A DNA stretch of 35,923 nt from Candidatus Woesearchaeota archaeon (lineage in GTDB: Archaea > Nanobdellota > Nanobdellia > SCGC-AAA011-G17 > GW2011-AR20): positions 1 to 35,923 of the forward strand of contig JAGVZB010000020.1 of assembly GCA_018302915.1 (NCBI GenBank). The letters run 5' to 3'. The notes under the pieces were generated by a model. That model did not search any database. It saw nothing but the letters and a program-made list of their open reading frames with translations, and had not been told where the DNA came from. This document shows, piece by piece, positions 1 through 7,603 of the stretch. How positions within the stretch are numbered: position 1 is the first letter of the stretch; each line of letters begins with the position of its first letter. A program made the position numbers and the translations under genes.

Positions 1-39
1 AGATCTACACTCTTTCCCTACACGACGCTCTTCCGATCT
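1..39 (+). other. Illumina TruSeq adapter remnant (artefact)
   Basis: The first 39 bases match the 3' part of the standard Illumina universal adapter, including the core ACACGACGCTCTTCCGATCT that ends at base 39. This is library DNA, not genomic sequence. Native sequence begins at about base 40, so the window starts at a contig end. Confidence 0.97.
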
Positions 40-41
40 AT

Positions 42-581
42 TATGGGGAAGATTTGCCTATCTCTCGATTATTTGATCCTACATTCCGAGCAGAGTTAGG
101 TGAGAGGGTAAGGCCATTTATGATTAATGCTAAAGAAAGTGAATTACATAGAAGATGTTCATTTTTAGAAGAGGAACTACATTCACAACATGGATTAGTA
201 CCCATAGTTTTAGGTTATTTTACATTAAATTTAGGAGGAATTACAACCAGCACTCTTTTTGCAATTGGAGCCATGTCAATAAGAGGCAAGTTTGACGGAA
301 TGATTGTTGAAGAATGTAATGAAAAAACTAAAACGGCACATGCAAATGGAAGTATTGCCCTTGGGAGTATTCAGTTCATCAAAACATATGCTGGACCTCT
401 TAGTATTCCTGTTGAGTATTCTGGGCAAGGTAATGGATACCATCTTCAAGGTGGATGGAAAATCGATACTAGTCCATTAACAGGTCTTAAAAAAGTGATT
501 GCAGATGCAATACCGGAGGGGTCTAGATTTGGTAGTTTTGCTGCCATAAACTATGGTGAACTTGAAGTACATAATCTGTAA
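42..581 (+). CDS. Hypothetical protein, 5'-truncated by the contig end
   Basis: An open frame runs from the first native bases (Tyr-Gly-Glu-Asp-Leu-Pro) to a stop at 579-581. The first possible start, TTG at 54, is probably not the true one because the frame is open back to the adapter boundary. I do not recognise the family. The visible part is mixed alpha/beta with a glycine-rich hydrophobic stretch (LNLGGITTSTLFAIGA), followed by a polar region and an amphipathic segment near the C-terminus. No signal peptide or catalytic motif can be named. The T-rich sequence just after the stop may terminate transcription. Confidence 0.6.
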   Translation, partial: YGEDLPISRLFDPTFRAELGERVRPFMINAKESELHRRCSFLEEELHSQHGLVPIVLGYFTLNLGGITTSTLFAIGAMSIRGKFDGMIVEECNEKTKTAHANGSIALGSIQFIKTYAGPLSIPVEYSGQGNGYHLQGGWKIDTSPLTGLKKVIADAIPEGSRFGSFAAINYGELEVHNL

Positions 582-712
582 TCATCATTAACTTTTTCTT
601 GTCGTGAAAATTATATTTAATCTAACCTTTGTTTTCTGACAATGACTCTGGAAATTTTTCATGCCTCATACCAATTTTTATTGTTATACTACAACAATTT
701 CTTAAACAGTAA

Positions 713-721
713 TGTATAAAA
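713..721 (+). promoter_or_regulatory. TATA-like promoter element of the XerA gene
   Basis: A TATAAAAG-type box lies about 25-30 bases before the ATG at 744, which suits a nearly leaderless archaeal transcript. The rest of the 582-743 intergenic stretch holds only T-rich sequence and no other gene that I can see. Confidence 0.5.
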
Positions 722-743
722 GCAGAGCATACTTATATATTTT

Positions 744-1583
744 ATGGTCTACATTCCAGTAGATATAGAAAAATCCATTGCAAAGGAATGCAAAAGAAGA
801 GGTTATAGTGATAAAACAATTAAAAGTTATACATATTGCATAAACAGGTTTCTAAAACACACCAACAAATCTCTTAATAAAATCAGCAAAAAAGATGTAA
901 GGTTATTTCTAGAGGGTTTATCTGAGAATAACAGAGCAGGAAACACAATGAATTTGTACCACATGGCAATCAGATTCCTGTTTGAAGAGGTTCTGGACAA
1001 AAGAATATGGATAGATATCAAATACAGCAAAATCCCAGAGAAAATTCCTGTTGTAATATCAAAATATGAAATAAAAGAGCTATTTAATGCAATTGAAAAT
1101 CCAAAGCATAAATTGATGATTCAAATGATGTATTCTGCCGGATTGAGGGTAAGTGAACTAATAAATTTGAAGGTTGATGATCTAGAAATAGGAAAAGGCT
1201 ATGGATTTGTAAGAAAAGGAAAAGGAAACAAAGACAGGATATTCATAATAGCAAATGCACTTAAAGAAAATATTAAAAAATTTATAGAATCAAAAAAACC
1301 AAATGAGTTTAATTGCTTGTTTACAAGCGTAAAAGGAAGAAAGTATAATATAAGCAGCCCAAGGCAGATAATTAGAAAAGCTTTGAAGAGCGCAGGAATC
1401 AACAAAAATATATCCTGCCATACCTTAAGGCATTCATTTGCAACACATTTGATTGAAAATGGCTACTCCATAAGCGAGGTTCAGGCTTTATTAGGGCATA
1501 AAAGCCCAGAGACAACATTTATTTATGTTCATGCCGCTTCCCCAAACATGATAAAGGTTAAAAGCCCACTGGATGAATTATAA
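744..1583 (+). CDS. xerA: Tyrosine recombinase/integrase, XerA (XerC/D) family
   Basis: This 279-residue protein has an N-terminal SAM-like DNA-binding domain (about residues 5-90) and a C-terminal catalytic domain. All catalytic residues are visible: R135 in SAGLRVSEL, the beta-hairpin lysine near 160 in GKGNKDR, H226 and R229 in HTLRH, H252 in LLGHK, and the nucleophile Y261. The length is typical for chromosomal Xer recombinases and archaeal XerA, which resolves chromosome dimers at a dif site. It could also serve a mobile element. A LAGLIDADG-like gene follows 38 bases downstream on the same strand. No dif-like or att-like site could be identified nearby by eye. Confidence 0.93.
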   Translation: MVYIPVDIEKSIAKECKRRGYSDKTIKSYTYCINRFLKHTNKSLNKISKKDVRLFLEGLSENNRAGNTMNLYHMAIRFLFEEVLDKRIWIDIKYSKIPEKIPVVISKYEIKELFNAIENPKHKLMIQMMYSAGLRVSELINLKVDDLEIGKGYGFVRKGKGNKDRIFIIANALKENIKKFIESKKPNEFNCLFTSVKGRKYNISSPRQIIRKALKSAGINKNISCHTLRHSFATHLIENGYSISEVQALLGHKSPETTFIYVHAASPNMIKVKSPLDEL

Positions 1584-1621
1584 CAGTTAATTATTTATTT
1601 ATTTACTTTTTTAATTATTAT

Positions 1622-2407
1622 ATGGGAAGAGAATTACATCCAACACCTTTAAATGATAATTTTTTTAATAAAGATTCTGCAAAAGTATGGTACATATTAG
1701 GCTTGTTAGTTGATACCTATCTTCCTTTAAGAGGATCTGAAAAAGACATTATATTTAGAAACAGAGATTATAACCTGGTCAAAATAATAAAAACAAATCT
1801 AGAATGCGAAAATAATATAACATCCGACAATAGGGACAAGAACTCTCACTTTTTCCAAGTAACCAACAGAAGATTACGCCTAAGCCTTGAGGAAAGGGGA
1901 TTAACTCCGGACAAAAGAAACAGAAAATTTCCAGACAACATTCCGGAAGAATTCGTGCATCATTACATCAGGGGATTTATTGAGGATAAATGTGTAAAAA
2001 GAGATTACATTGAAAAAATTATATTACCTTTTTATCATGATTACCTTGCTGGATTAAACAAGAGCTTAAGAGAACATTGTGATGTTGAAAAACAAAGTAT
2101 AACTGGAAGTGAGACTTACTATGGATTTCAAGATACAGGAATGATTCATGAATTCATATATAAAAAACATAAAAATTTATATTTGCCAAATGTAAAAGAC
2201 AAATTCAGGCTGATAAACCCACATGAGGCTAAAAGAAAAAATATCGATGAAAAAATAAAAAAAGCAAAAAGATTATTGCTCCAGGGAAAAAAAGGGGATG
2301 AAATTGCCAGTATTTTAGGATGTGCAAGCAGAACCTCATTTTACATTTCCTTTAGAAAAAATACCGGTATGAGCACAAGAACATTTATAAGAGGAAATTA
2401 TAAATAA
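1622..2407 (+). CDS. LAGLIDADG-like protein fused to an AraC-type helix-turn-helix
   Basis: This 261-residue protein resembles a degenerate two-motif homing endonuclease. The first helix reads YILGLLVDTYLP, with an acidic D31 where ADG/GDG normally sits. The second reads HHYIRGFIEDKCV (about 113-125), with E121/D122. Between them, RGLTPDKRNRKFPDNIPEEF matches the linker usual in LAGLIDADG proteins. The glycines after the acidic residues are lost, so nuclease activity is doubtful. Residues 212-261 look like an AraC/XylS DNA-binding half (LLLQGKKGDEIASILG, then FRKNTGMSTRTF). It may be a regulator derived from an endonuclease. It lies 10 bases before uppP. Confidence 0.6.
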   Translation: MGRELHPTPLNDNFFNKDSAKVWYILGLLVDTYLPLRGSEKDIIFRNRDYNLVKIIKTNLECENNITSDNRDKNSHFFQVTNRRLRLSLEERGLTPDKRNRKFPDNIPEEFVHHYIRGFIEDKCVKRDYIEKIILPFYHDYLAGLNKSLREHCDVEKQSITGSETYYGFQDTGMIHEFIYKKHKNLYLPNVKDKFRLINPHEAKRKNIDEKIKKAKRLLLQGKKGDEIASILGCASRTSFYISFRKNTGMSTRTFIRGNYK

Positions 2408-2417
2408 AAGAATTAAC

Positions 2418-3140
2418 ATGCTAGAATACATCTTACTTGGAATTGTGCAAGGAATAACTGAATGGCTTCCTGTCTCAAGCTCCGGGCATCTGGTTATATT
2501 CCAGGAGCTATTTAATATAAAGGCAGACCTGTTCTATGACATATGGCTTCATCTCGGGACTTTAATTGTTCTGGTATTCTTCTTTTACAAGGATATAATA
2601 AATATAAGCAGGAAATGGATTTTATACATAATAATAGGAAGCCTCATCACAGGAGCCATAGGACTTGTTTTTTATGACATACTAAAAAGCTTCTTCAGCA
2701 ATTTATTAGTTGTTGGACTTGGACTTATTTTTACAGGAATAATATTATTTTTAACCAAGAATTATAACGGGAAAAGAGAATTAAATAAAATTGATTCCAT
2801 CTTAATCGGGCTGTCACAAGCAATAGCAATAATCCCGGGAGTTTCAAGATCAGGAGCCACCATTTCAACAGGGCTGTTAAGAGATATAAATAAAGAAAAA
2901 GCGTTCAAGTTCAGTTTTCTATTAAGCATACCTGCTATTTTAGGTGCATTATTATATGAAGGAAGAAATATAAGTTTTAACATAAGTATTGAGCATATTG
3001 TTGGATTGTTAGCTTCTGTCATTGTTGGTTATTTATCATTAAAAATATTATTCAAAATTGTCAGGAAAAGAAAGCTGCATTATTTCAGCTATTACTGCTG
3101 GATTGCCGGGATAATAATTATTTTAATCCAATACATTTAA
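2418..3140 (+). CDS. uppP: Undecaprenyl-diphosphatase (UppP/BacA family)
   Basis: This polytopic membrane protein of 240 residues dephosphorylates a polyprenyl diphosphate carrier, so that lipid-linked sugars can be assembled again. Both family signatures are present: the N-terminal EWLPVSSSGH (15-24) and PGVSRSGATI (140-149, with catalytic Arg144). About seven or eight hydrophobic segments alternate with short loops. The length is slightly below the usual 260-280. In archaea the substrate is presumably an archaeal or undecaprenyl-type isoprenoid, probably for glycosylation; that is inference. The start ATG lies 10 bases after the previous stop, suggesting cotranscription. Confidence 0.93.
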   Translation: MLEYILLGIVQGITEWLPVSSSGHLVIFQELFNIKADLFYDIWLHLGTLIVLVFFFYKDIINISRKWILYIIIGSLITGAIGLVFYDILKSFFSNLLVVGLGLIFTGIILFLTKNYNGKRELNKIDSILIGLSQAIAIIPGVSRSGATISTGLLRDINKEKAFKFSFLLSIPAILGALLYEGRNISFNISIEHIVGLLASVIVGYLSLKILFKIVRKRKLHYFSYYCWIAGIIIILIQYI

Positions 3141-3166
3141 AAAACCCAAATTCTAAACCAATTATT

Positions 3167-4969
3167 ATGGAAATAGAGAAACTAGTGCCTGACACAAGCG
3201 TTATCATTGAAAACATAATATCACAGAAGCTTGAAAAGAAGGAAATAAGGATAAAAGAGCTAATAATTCACGAGGCTGTTCTTGCCGAGCTTGAGCACCA
3301 GGCCAACCTTGGAAAGGAAATAGGAAGGTTCGGGCTTGATGAGCTGAAAAAATTAAGGGAGTTATCCAAGAAATTAAAATTTGAAATAAAATACACTGGA
3401 AGAAGGCCAAACACTTCAGAAATAAGAAGCGCTTCTTTGGGAGAGATTGATTCCTTGATAAGGGATTTGGCATATAATGAAGATGCAATGCTTCTTACAG
3501 GAGACAAGGTCCAAAGCAAGGTTGCAGAAGCAAAGGGAATAAATGTAATGTACATAGAGCCAGTAATAAAGGCAAAAAAGCTAAAGATTGAAAAATTCTT
3601 CGATGAAAAAACAATGAGCGTCCACTTGAGGGAAAATTACAAGCCATATGCTAAGAAAGGAATGCCTGGGCAATGGGAGACTGTAATGCTAAGCGACAAG
3701 AACCTTGACCAGGATGAAATCATAGACTTCAGCAGGAACATTATTGAGGAAGCAAAAATAAGGAAGGAAGGCTTCATAGAAATAGAAAGAAGAGGAAGCT
3801 CTATTGTACAGATAGGAAACTTCAGGATTGTAATCACAAGGCCGCCTTTTTCGGATGCATATGAAATAACATGCGTAAGGCCAATAAAAAAATTAAACAT
3901 CAATGATTATGAATTAAGCGAGAAATTAAAAAAAAGAATTGAGGAACAAGCTGAAGGAATTTTAATTGCCGGCTCGCCAGGCATGGGGAAAAGTACCTGT
4001 GCAAGTGCACTGGCAGAATTTTATGCCTCTAAAAACAAAACAGTAAAGACAATAGAGGCGCCAAGAGACCTGCAGCTAAGCGACAACATAACGCAGTATG
4101 CAATCTCCCACGGAACTCCTGAAGAGATACATGATGTATTATTATTATCAAGGCCAGATTATGTGATATATGATGAGATGAGAAACACAACAGACTTCAG
4201 GCTTTTTGCAGATCTAAGATTAAGCGGAATCGGAATTGTAGGAGTGATTCATGCAACTGCCCCTGTGGATTCAATACAAAGATTCATCGGAAGGATGGAT
4301 CTTGGCGTGATACCACAGATAATTGACACCGTCGTGTTCATCAAGGATGGAAAGGTCGGGAAAGTCCTAAGTTTGATGATGACTGTCAAAGTTCCAAGCG
4401 GAATGACCGAGGCTGACCTGTCAAGGCCTGTAGTCGAAGTGAGAGACTTTGAAAATGACAAACTTGAATATGAGATTTATTCCTACGGAGAAGAAACCGT
4501 CGTGATTCCTGTTTCCAAAGATGAAAAGAAAGCACCACTGAAGGAATTGGCATCAAGGCAGATTGAATATGAGCTACAAAGAGAAATTCCCGGGGTAAAG
4601 GCTGACTTAGTCTCAGACAGCAGAGCCATAATTTATGTTCCTGAAGATGACATCGGAAAGGTAATAGGAAAAAAAGGTGAAAGAATAACTGAAATAGAAA
4701 AAAGGCTCGGGATTCACATTGATGTAAAACCGCTTGATGAAAGCAAGAGCGAAATCAAGTACAACCTAAGCGAGAAAAACAATGTATTGTTCTTTTATGT
4801 AAGCAACAACCTGTCAAACAAGAATGTTGACTTTCACGGGAAAGACGGATACCTGTTCAGTGCAAGAGTAGGAAATAAAGGAGAAATTAAAATCAAAAAA
4901 AGAAGCAAGATGGCTGACAGGCTGCTAAAAATGCTTGACAGGAATGAAAAAGTTATACTAAAAATCTAA
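3167..4969 (+). CDS. PIN-domain / PilT-like ATPase / KH-domain protein
   Basis: This is the conserved archaeal three-part protein usually annotated 'PINc/VapC family ATPase', about 600 residues long. Residues 1-130 form a PIN domain (acidic VPDTSVII at 7-14; TGDKVQSKVAEAKG at 111-124). Residues 240-440 form a VirB11/PilT-type ATPase with Walker A GSPGMGKST (269-277) and Walker B-like DYVIYDEM (331-338). A KH domain follows near the C-terminus (VIGKKGERITEIEKRLGI). The combination suggests an RNA- or DNA-binding, ATP-driven nuclease. The cellular role is not established. Its length equals the usual family length and nothing looks broken. Confidence 0.9.
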   Translation: MEIEKLVPDTSVIIENIISQKLEKKEIRIKELIIHEAVLAELEHQANLGKEIGRFGLDELKKLRELSKKLKFEIKYTGRRPNTSEIRSASLGEIDSLIRDLAYNEDAMLLTGDKVQSKVAEAKGINVMYIEPVIKAKKLKIEKFFDEKTMSVHLRENYKPYAKKGMPGQWETVMLSDKNLDQDEIIDFSRNIIEEAKIRKEGFIEIERRGSSIVQIGNFRIVITRPPFSDAYEITCVRPIKKLNINDYELSEKLKKRIEEQAEGILIAGSPGMGKSTCASALAEFYASKNKTVKTIEAPRDLQLSDNITQYAISHGTPEEIHDVLLLSRPDYVIYDEMRNTTDFRLFADLRLSGIGIVGVIHATAPVDSIQRFIGRMDLGVIPQIIDTVVFIKDGKVGKVLSLMMTVKVPSGMTEADLSRPVVEVRDFENDKLEYEIYSYGEETVVIPVSKDEKKAPLKELASRQIEYELQREIPGVKADLVSDSRAIIYVPEDDIGKVIGKKGERITEIEKRLGIHIDVKPLDESKSEIKYNLSEKNNVLFFYVSNNLSNKNVDFHGKDGYLFSARVGNKGEIKIKKRSKMADRLLKMLDRNEKVILKI

Positions 4970-4975
4970 AAAGTT

Positions 4976-5239
4976 TTATTTTCTATAATATATAATTAAT
5001 AAAAAATATGTTAAATATACTGATAAAAAAATTGTTTGGCCTATCACAAGGTATACATCACTTAACAAGAAAAATTTTATTAGCAATACAAGCGCACCAA
5101 AACTTCTTATAATGCATCCTTTTATTGATATGTCCTTAGATGATTTTCTTTTTGTGATATGCAATATTTGTATAATGATATCTGCTGTTAAAGCAATGAA
5201 TGCAACAATTAATGCATAATCAATCAGTATCTGCAACAT
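4976..5239 (-). CDS. Small PQ-loop (SemiSWEET-like) membrane protein
   Basis: This 87-residue protein has three hydrophobic segments (about 5-27, 42-62 and 64-84), the size of one triple-helix SemiSWEET unit. Helix 1 ends in QILHITKRKSSKDIS, which resembles the PQ-loop pattern Q-x-x-(R/H)-x-x-K-x-K-S-x-x-x-S, with Ile in place of Pro before Gln. Such half-transporters dimerise to move sugars or other small solutes. The substrate cannot be deduced. It converges with the PIN-ATPase gene, leaving only 6 bases between the stops, and its start lies about 95 bases from the divergent tRNA-Arg. Confidence 0.6.
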   Translation of the reverse strand: MLQILIDYALIVAFIALTADIIIQILHITKRKSSKDISIKGCIIRSFGALVLLIKFFLLSDVYLVIGQTIFLSVYLTYFLLIIYYRK

Positions 5240-5333
5240 AGTTTATTACTGCTTAACATTCCCTATTTAATAATTTCTAAATACCAAAATATTAAGATAG
5301 TTTTAAAAGTTAATATATATTTATTATTTATAT

Positions 5334-5408
5334 GCTCCCGTAGCTCAACCTGGACAGAGCATTTCCGTCCTAAGGAAAGGGTTGTGGGTTCGAATCCCAT
5401 CGGGAGCG
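5334..5408 (+). tRNA. tRNA-Arg(CCU)
   Basis: A full cloverleaf is visible: acceptor GCTCCCG pairs with CGGGAGC, the D stem is GCTC/GAGC, the anticodon stem is TTTCC/GGAAA around loop GTCCTAA (anticodon CCT), and the T arm is GTGGG-TTCGAAT-CCCAT. The discriminator is G, CCA is not encoded, and there is no intron. An AT-rich stretch with TATA-like elements lies just upstream. Confidence 0.95.
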
Positions 5409-5417
5409 CTTTTAGAA

Positions 5418-5798
5418 TTACTTGTTAAACTTCTTCTTTATTTCCTTGACTTTTTTCAGAACATCTTCAGGAAGGCTTTCCCTGTTTTCATCTGACTCAT
5501 ACATCTTCACCAATGCATCTTCCTTCCTTCTCAGATCATAATAATAATCAAAATAATTGCTTCCTGTCTTCAACTGCCTCTCAATGTCCCTTATCTGGTT
5601 CAACAGAAAAAGAGCCTCTGAATTCTTTCCGGTAAGCCTTATCTTAACCTTTTCCCTTGGAGCAGGGATGTCATCAACTATGTCCTCAACCTTTATCTTA
5701 ACTGGGGATTTCTCATACATGCTCGGGATGGGCTTCTTGTTTTTAGCCTGCAGCCTCCTCAAAACATCCAGTGTTGACTCCCTCTGCTTTATTTCCAT
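5418..5798 (-). CDS. Hypothetical coiled-coil protein
   Basis: I do not recognise a family. The protein has 126 residues from the ATG at 5798. Another in-frame ATG at 5831 would add 11 residues, but the downstream start begins the polar, protein-like sequence (MEIKQRESTLDVLRR). The protein is highly charged and lysine/glutamate-rich. It has a helical middle with an aromatic cluster (NYFDYYYDLRRKEDAL) and a basic C-terminal tail (KKVKEIKKKFNK). No membrane segment or signal peptide is seen. It is divergent from the Sec61-beta gene and ends 9 bases from the tRNA-Arg gene. Confidence 0.7.
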   Translation of the reverse strand: MEIKQRESTLDVLRRLQAKNKKPIPSMYEKSPVKIKVEDIVDDIPAPREKVKIRLTGKNSEALFLLNQIRDIERQLKTGSNYFDYYYDLRRKEDALVKMYESDENRESLPEDVLKKVKEIKKKFNK

Positions 5799-5902
5799 AA
5801 AAGACTTTATCAAGAATAAAGATTTAAACATATTGTTATTATTGCTCAGTTATATTTGTCTGTTTTAGAAAACTTTTTATATTCTCCTTTTAAAAGATAA
5901 TC

Positions 5903-6055
5903 ATGGCAGAACAGATAAGAATGCCTTCCGGAATGGGAGGACTGGTAAGGTATTTTGATGACTTCAAGACAAAGGTAAACCTATCCCCTGAGCTCATAGT
6001 TGGGGTAATAATTGCTGTCATAGTTCTTGAGTATATCCTGCACAACTTCATCTAA
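5903..6055 (+). CDS. secG: Sec61-beta / archaeal SecG subunit of the protein-conducting channel
   Basis: This short gene encodes 50 residues. It begins MAEQIRMPSGMGGLVRYFDD, matching the archaeal Sec61-beta pattern of a glycine-rich start, then G-L-V-R-Y-F-D, then a segment ending in SPE. One C-terminal transmembrane helix follows (LIVGVIIAVIVLEYIL). Sec61-beta is the small tail-anchored subunit of the SecYE-beta translocon in the cytoplasmic membrane. A TATA-like TTTTTATATT lies about 25 bases before the ATG. The stop is followed after one base by the nac start, so the two form a tight operon linking nascent-chain binding and secretion. Confidence 0.88.
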   Translation: MAEQIRMPSGMGGLVRYFDDFKTKVNLSPELIVGVIIAVIVLEYILHNFI

Positions 6056-6056
6056 A

Positions 6057-6371
6057 ATGTTTCCCGGATTAAACCCAAAAAATATGGAGAAGATAATGAA
6101 GCAGATGGGGATAAAGCAGGAAGAGATAGATGCTGATGAGGTGATAATAAAAAATTCCAGCAGGAATATAATAATAAAAAATCCAAAAGTAACCAAGATA
6201 AACATGCAGGGGCATGAAACTTTCCAGGTTACCGGGGATGTCCAAGAGGAGATGAATGAAGAGGACGTTAATACAATAATGGAGCAGACAGGATGCTCGA
6301 GGGAAGAAGCCGAGAAAGCCCTTGAAAAATATGAGGATCTCACAGAAGCAATAATAAGCTTAAAGGAATAA
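6057..6371 (+). CDS. nac: Nascent polypeptide-associated complex protein (archaeal NAC)
   Basis: The protein has 104 residues starting MFPGLNPKNMEKIMKQMGI, the typical archaeal NAC N-terminus. An NAC beta-barrel domain follows (about 25-65, ending TFQVTGDV), then a C-terminal UBA domain (about 66-104, with TGCSREEAEKALEKYEDLTEAI compressed into three helices). Archaeal NAC is a homodimer that binds emerging chains at the ribosome. I chose the ATG at 6057 over an upstream one at 6027, which lies inside the Sec61-beta gene. The one-base gap to the Sec61-beta stop indicates translational coupling. Confidence 0.93.
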   Translation: MFPGLNPKNMEKIMKQMGIKQEEIDADEVIIKNSSRNIIIKNPKVTKINMQGHETFQVTGDVQEEMNEEDVNTIMEQTGCSREEAEKALEKYEDLTEAIISLKE

Positions 6372-6376
6372 AACAA

Positions 6377-6610
6377 TTATATTTTATTAATTGATTCTAT
6401 CTCATTCAAAAAAATAACTGTACTATCAGAATACCCATCATCTGTTTTCTCCCTTGATACCTTTAAAAAATTTGTACTGCCATTTTTATACCTTCTTCCA
6501 GAACCATCACACAAATACCTAAAATAATATAATGTTCTCACTTTATCATCCCTTACCTCAACCAAATCCCCTTCAACCAATTTTTCCAGTTCTTTTCTTT
6601 TGATTGGCAT
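6377..6610 (-). CDS. Small hypothetical protein
   Basis: I do not recognise this 77-residue protein. It starts with a basic segment (MPIKRKELEKLVEGDLVEV). The central part suggests a small beta-rich fold (VRTLYYFRYLCDGSGRRYKNG), and the C-terminus is again beta-like (STVIFLNEIESI). The region 'EGDLVEVRDD' resembles the first strands of KOW/SH3-like small barrels, but this is weak. The stop lies 5 bases from the convergent nac stop, and a divergent AT-rich promoter region separates it from the gene at 6662. Confidence 0.6.
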   Translation of the reverse strand: MPIKRKELEKLVEGDLVEVRDDKVRTLYYFRYLCDGSGRRYKNGSTNFLKVSREKTDDGYSDSTVIFLNEIESINKI

Positions 6611-6661
6611 GGAATATTAAAAAAGCATAATTTATTTAAGTTTTATCAACCTGCAATATAC

Positions 6662-7144
6662 ATGAAAGAAATAAGGATTGTTCTTGACAGGGCAAACGAG
6701 CTCATAAAAAGGGCTGACCACATGTTCTACATCACCTATCCCCTGATCAAAGACAACAAATTAATAATAACAATGGCCGAGAACATAAGCAACGGAATGA
6801 GCCATGCAATGGATGCCATACTGATGTATGAAAGATTATACAAGAGAATCTCAATTTATCCCGAAGACTTCAACGTAAAAATGGGCATATTCAGGGATTC
6901 AATAGCAAAAAGGTATAATATTGAGAAGGAGCATATTAACCTTATCCGCGATCTGAAGATGTTCCTTGAGGAAAGAAAAAACAGCGGGGCAGAATTTATG
7001 AAAAATGATAAATATGCCTTTTTTAACCAAAAACAAGAGCTAAAAAGCCTTGGTTTGGACAGAATAAAGCAAAATTTAAATATGAGCAAGGAGTTCATAA
7101 GGAAGGTGAATGGGATACTTACAAATGTTACAACACGATTCTGA
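6662..7144 (+). CDS. Hypothetical all-helical protein, first of a related pair
   Basis: The protein has 160 residues, is predominantly helical, and belongs to no family I can name. Its start (LIKRADHMFYITYPLIKD) closely resembles that of the next gene (LKRADHLLYVTLKYTKN), and both continue with a helix carrying a small/acidic pattern (SHAMDAILMYERL versus CDYAILDVTEWL). The two are therefore probably diverged paralogues. A TATA-like box (ATTTAAGTTTTA) lies about 25 bases before the ATG. Its last 35 bases overlap the next gene in another frame. HEPN-like folds are conceivable, but no R-x4-H motif is present. Confidence 0.75.
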   Translation: MKEIRIVLDRANELIKRADHMFYITYPLIKDNKLIITMAENISNGMSHAMDAILMYERLYKRISIYPEDFNVKMGIFRDSIAKRYNIEKEHINLIRDLKMFLEERKNSGAEFMKNDKYAFFNQKQELKSLGLDRIKQNLNMSKEFIRKVNGILTNVTTRF

Positions 7145-7574
7145 TTCAAAGGAAGAGCTGAAAAGGGCTGACCATCTTTTATATGTTACGCTAAAATACA
7201 CGAAGAACATAGACGTCATAAGAAATGCAATCAGGAGGCTCATAAATGCATGCGACTATGCAATACTTGACGTCACTGAATGGCTCAAGGCAAAGAAGAA
7301 AATAAAGCACATCCCCTTAATGCCAATTGAAAGGGCCATTGAGGTAAAAAAACACTTCAGAAAATCAGACCTCATAGCTTTCATCGATTTCTATCTCATT
7401 CTAAAAAAAATTGACCGCGCCGAGTACACAAGAAAAGAGGAATACAAAAAAGGCGTAAAACTTATTGCAATAGATGAAAATGAGGAAACCTGGGAAATCA
7501 ACATCGAGAAGCTGTATGAATTCTTCGAGAAAACAAAAGAATTTGTCAAGTACGTTGAGGAAAATTACAAATAA
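7110..7574 (+). CDS. Hypothetical helical protein, second of a related pair
   Basis: The protein has 154 residues and begins inside the 3' end of the preceding gene. Its N-terminal 60 residues resemble those of the upstream protein (RADHLLYVT against RADHMFYIT). A charged helix and a C-terminal region ending EFVKYVEENYK follow. GGAAGGTGA ends directly before the ATG at 7110, so ATG 7125 is an alternative start; ATG 7110 gives the better match in length to the paralogue. The pair is followed 29 bases later by a minD-like gene with its own TATA box, so a functional link is only suggested. Confidence 0.72.
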   Translation: MGYLQMLQHDSDSKEELKRADHLLYVTLKYTKNIDVIRNAIRRLINACDYAILDVTEWLKAKKKIKHIPLMPIERAIEVKKHFRKSDLIAFIDFYLILKKIDRAEYTRKEEYKKGVKLIAIDENEETWEINIEKLYEFFEKTKEFVKYVEENYK

Positions 7575-7603
7575 TTTATATATTAAGAAAAAATAGGAAT
7601 AAC

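Noticed and set aside
5557..5868. A 103-codon open frame on the plus strand
   Set aside because: It is a shadow of the lysine/glutamate-rich gene on the minus strand (5418-5798), and its composition is serine/leucine-rich as expected for an antisense frame.
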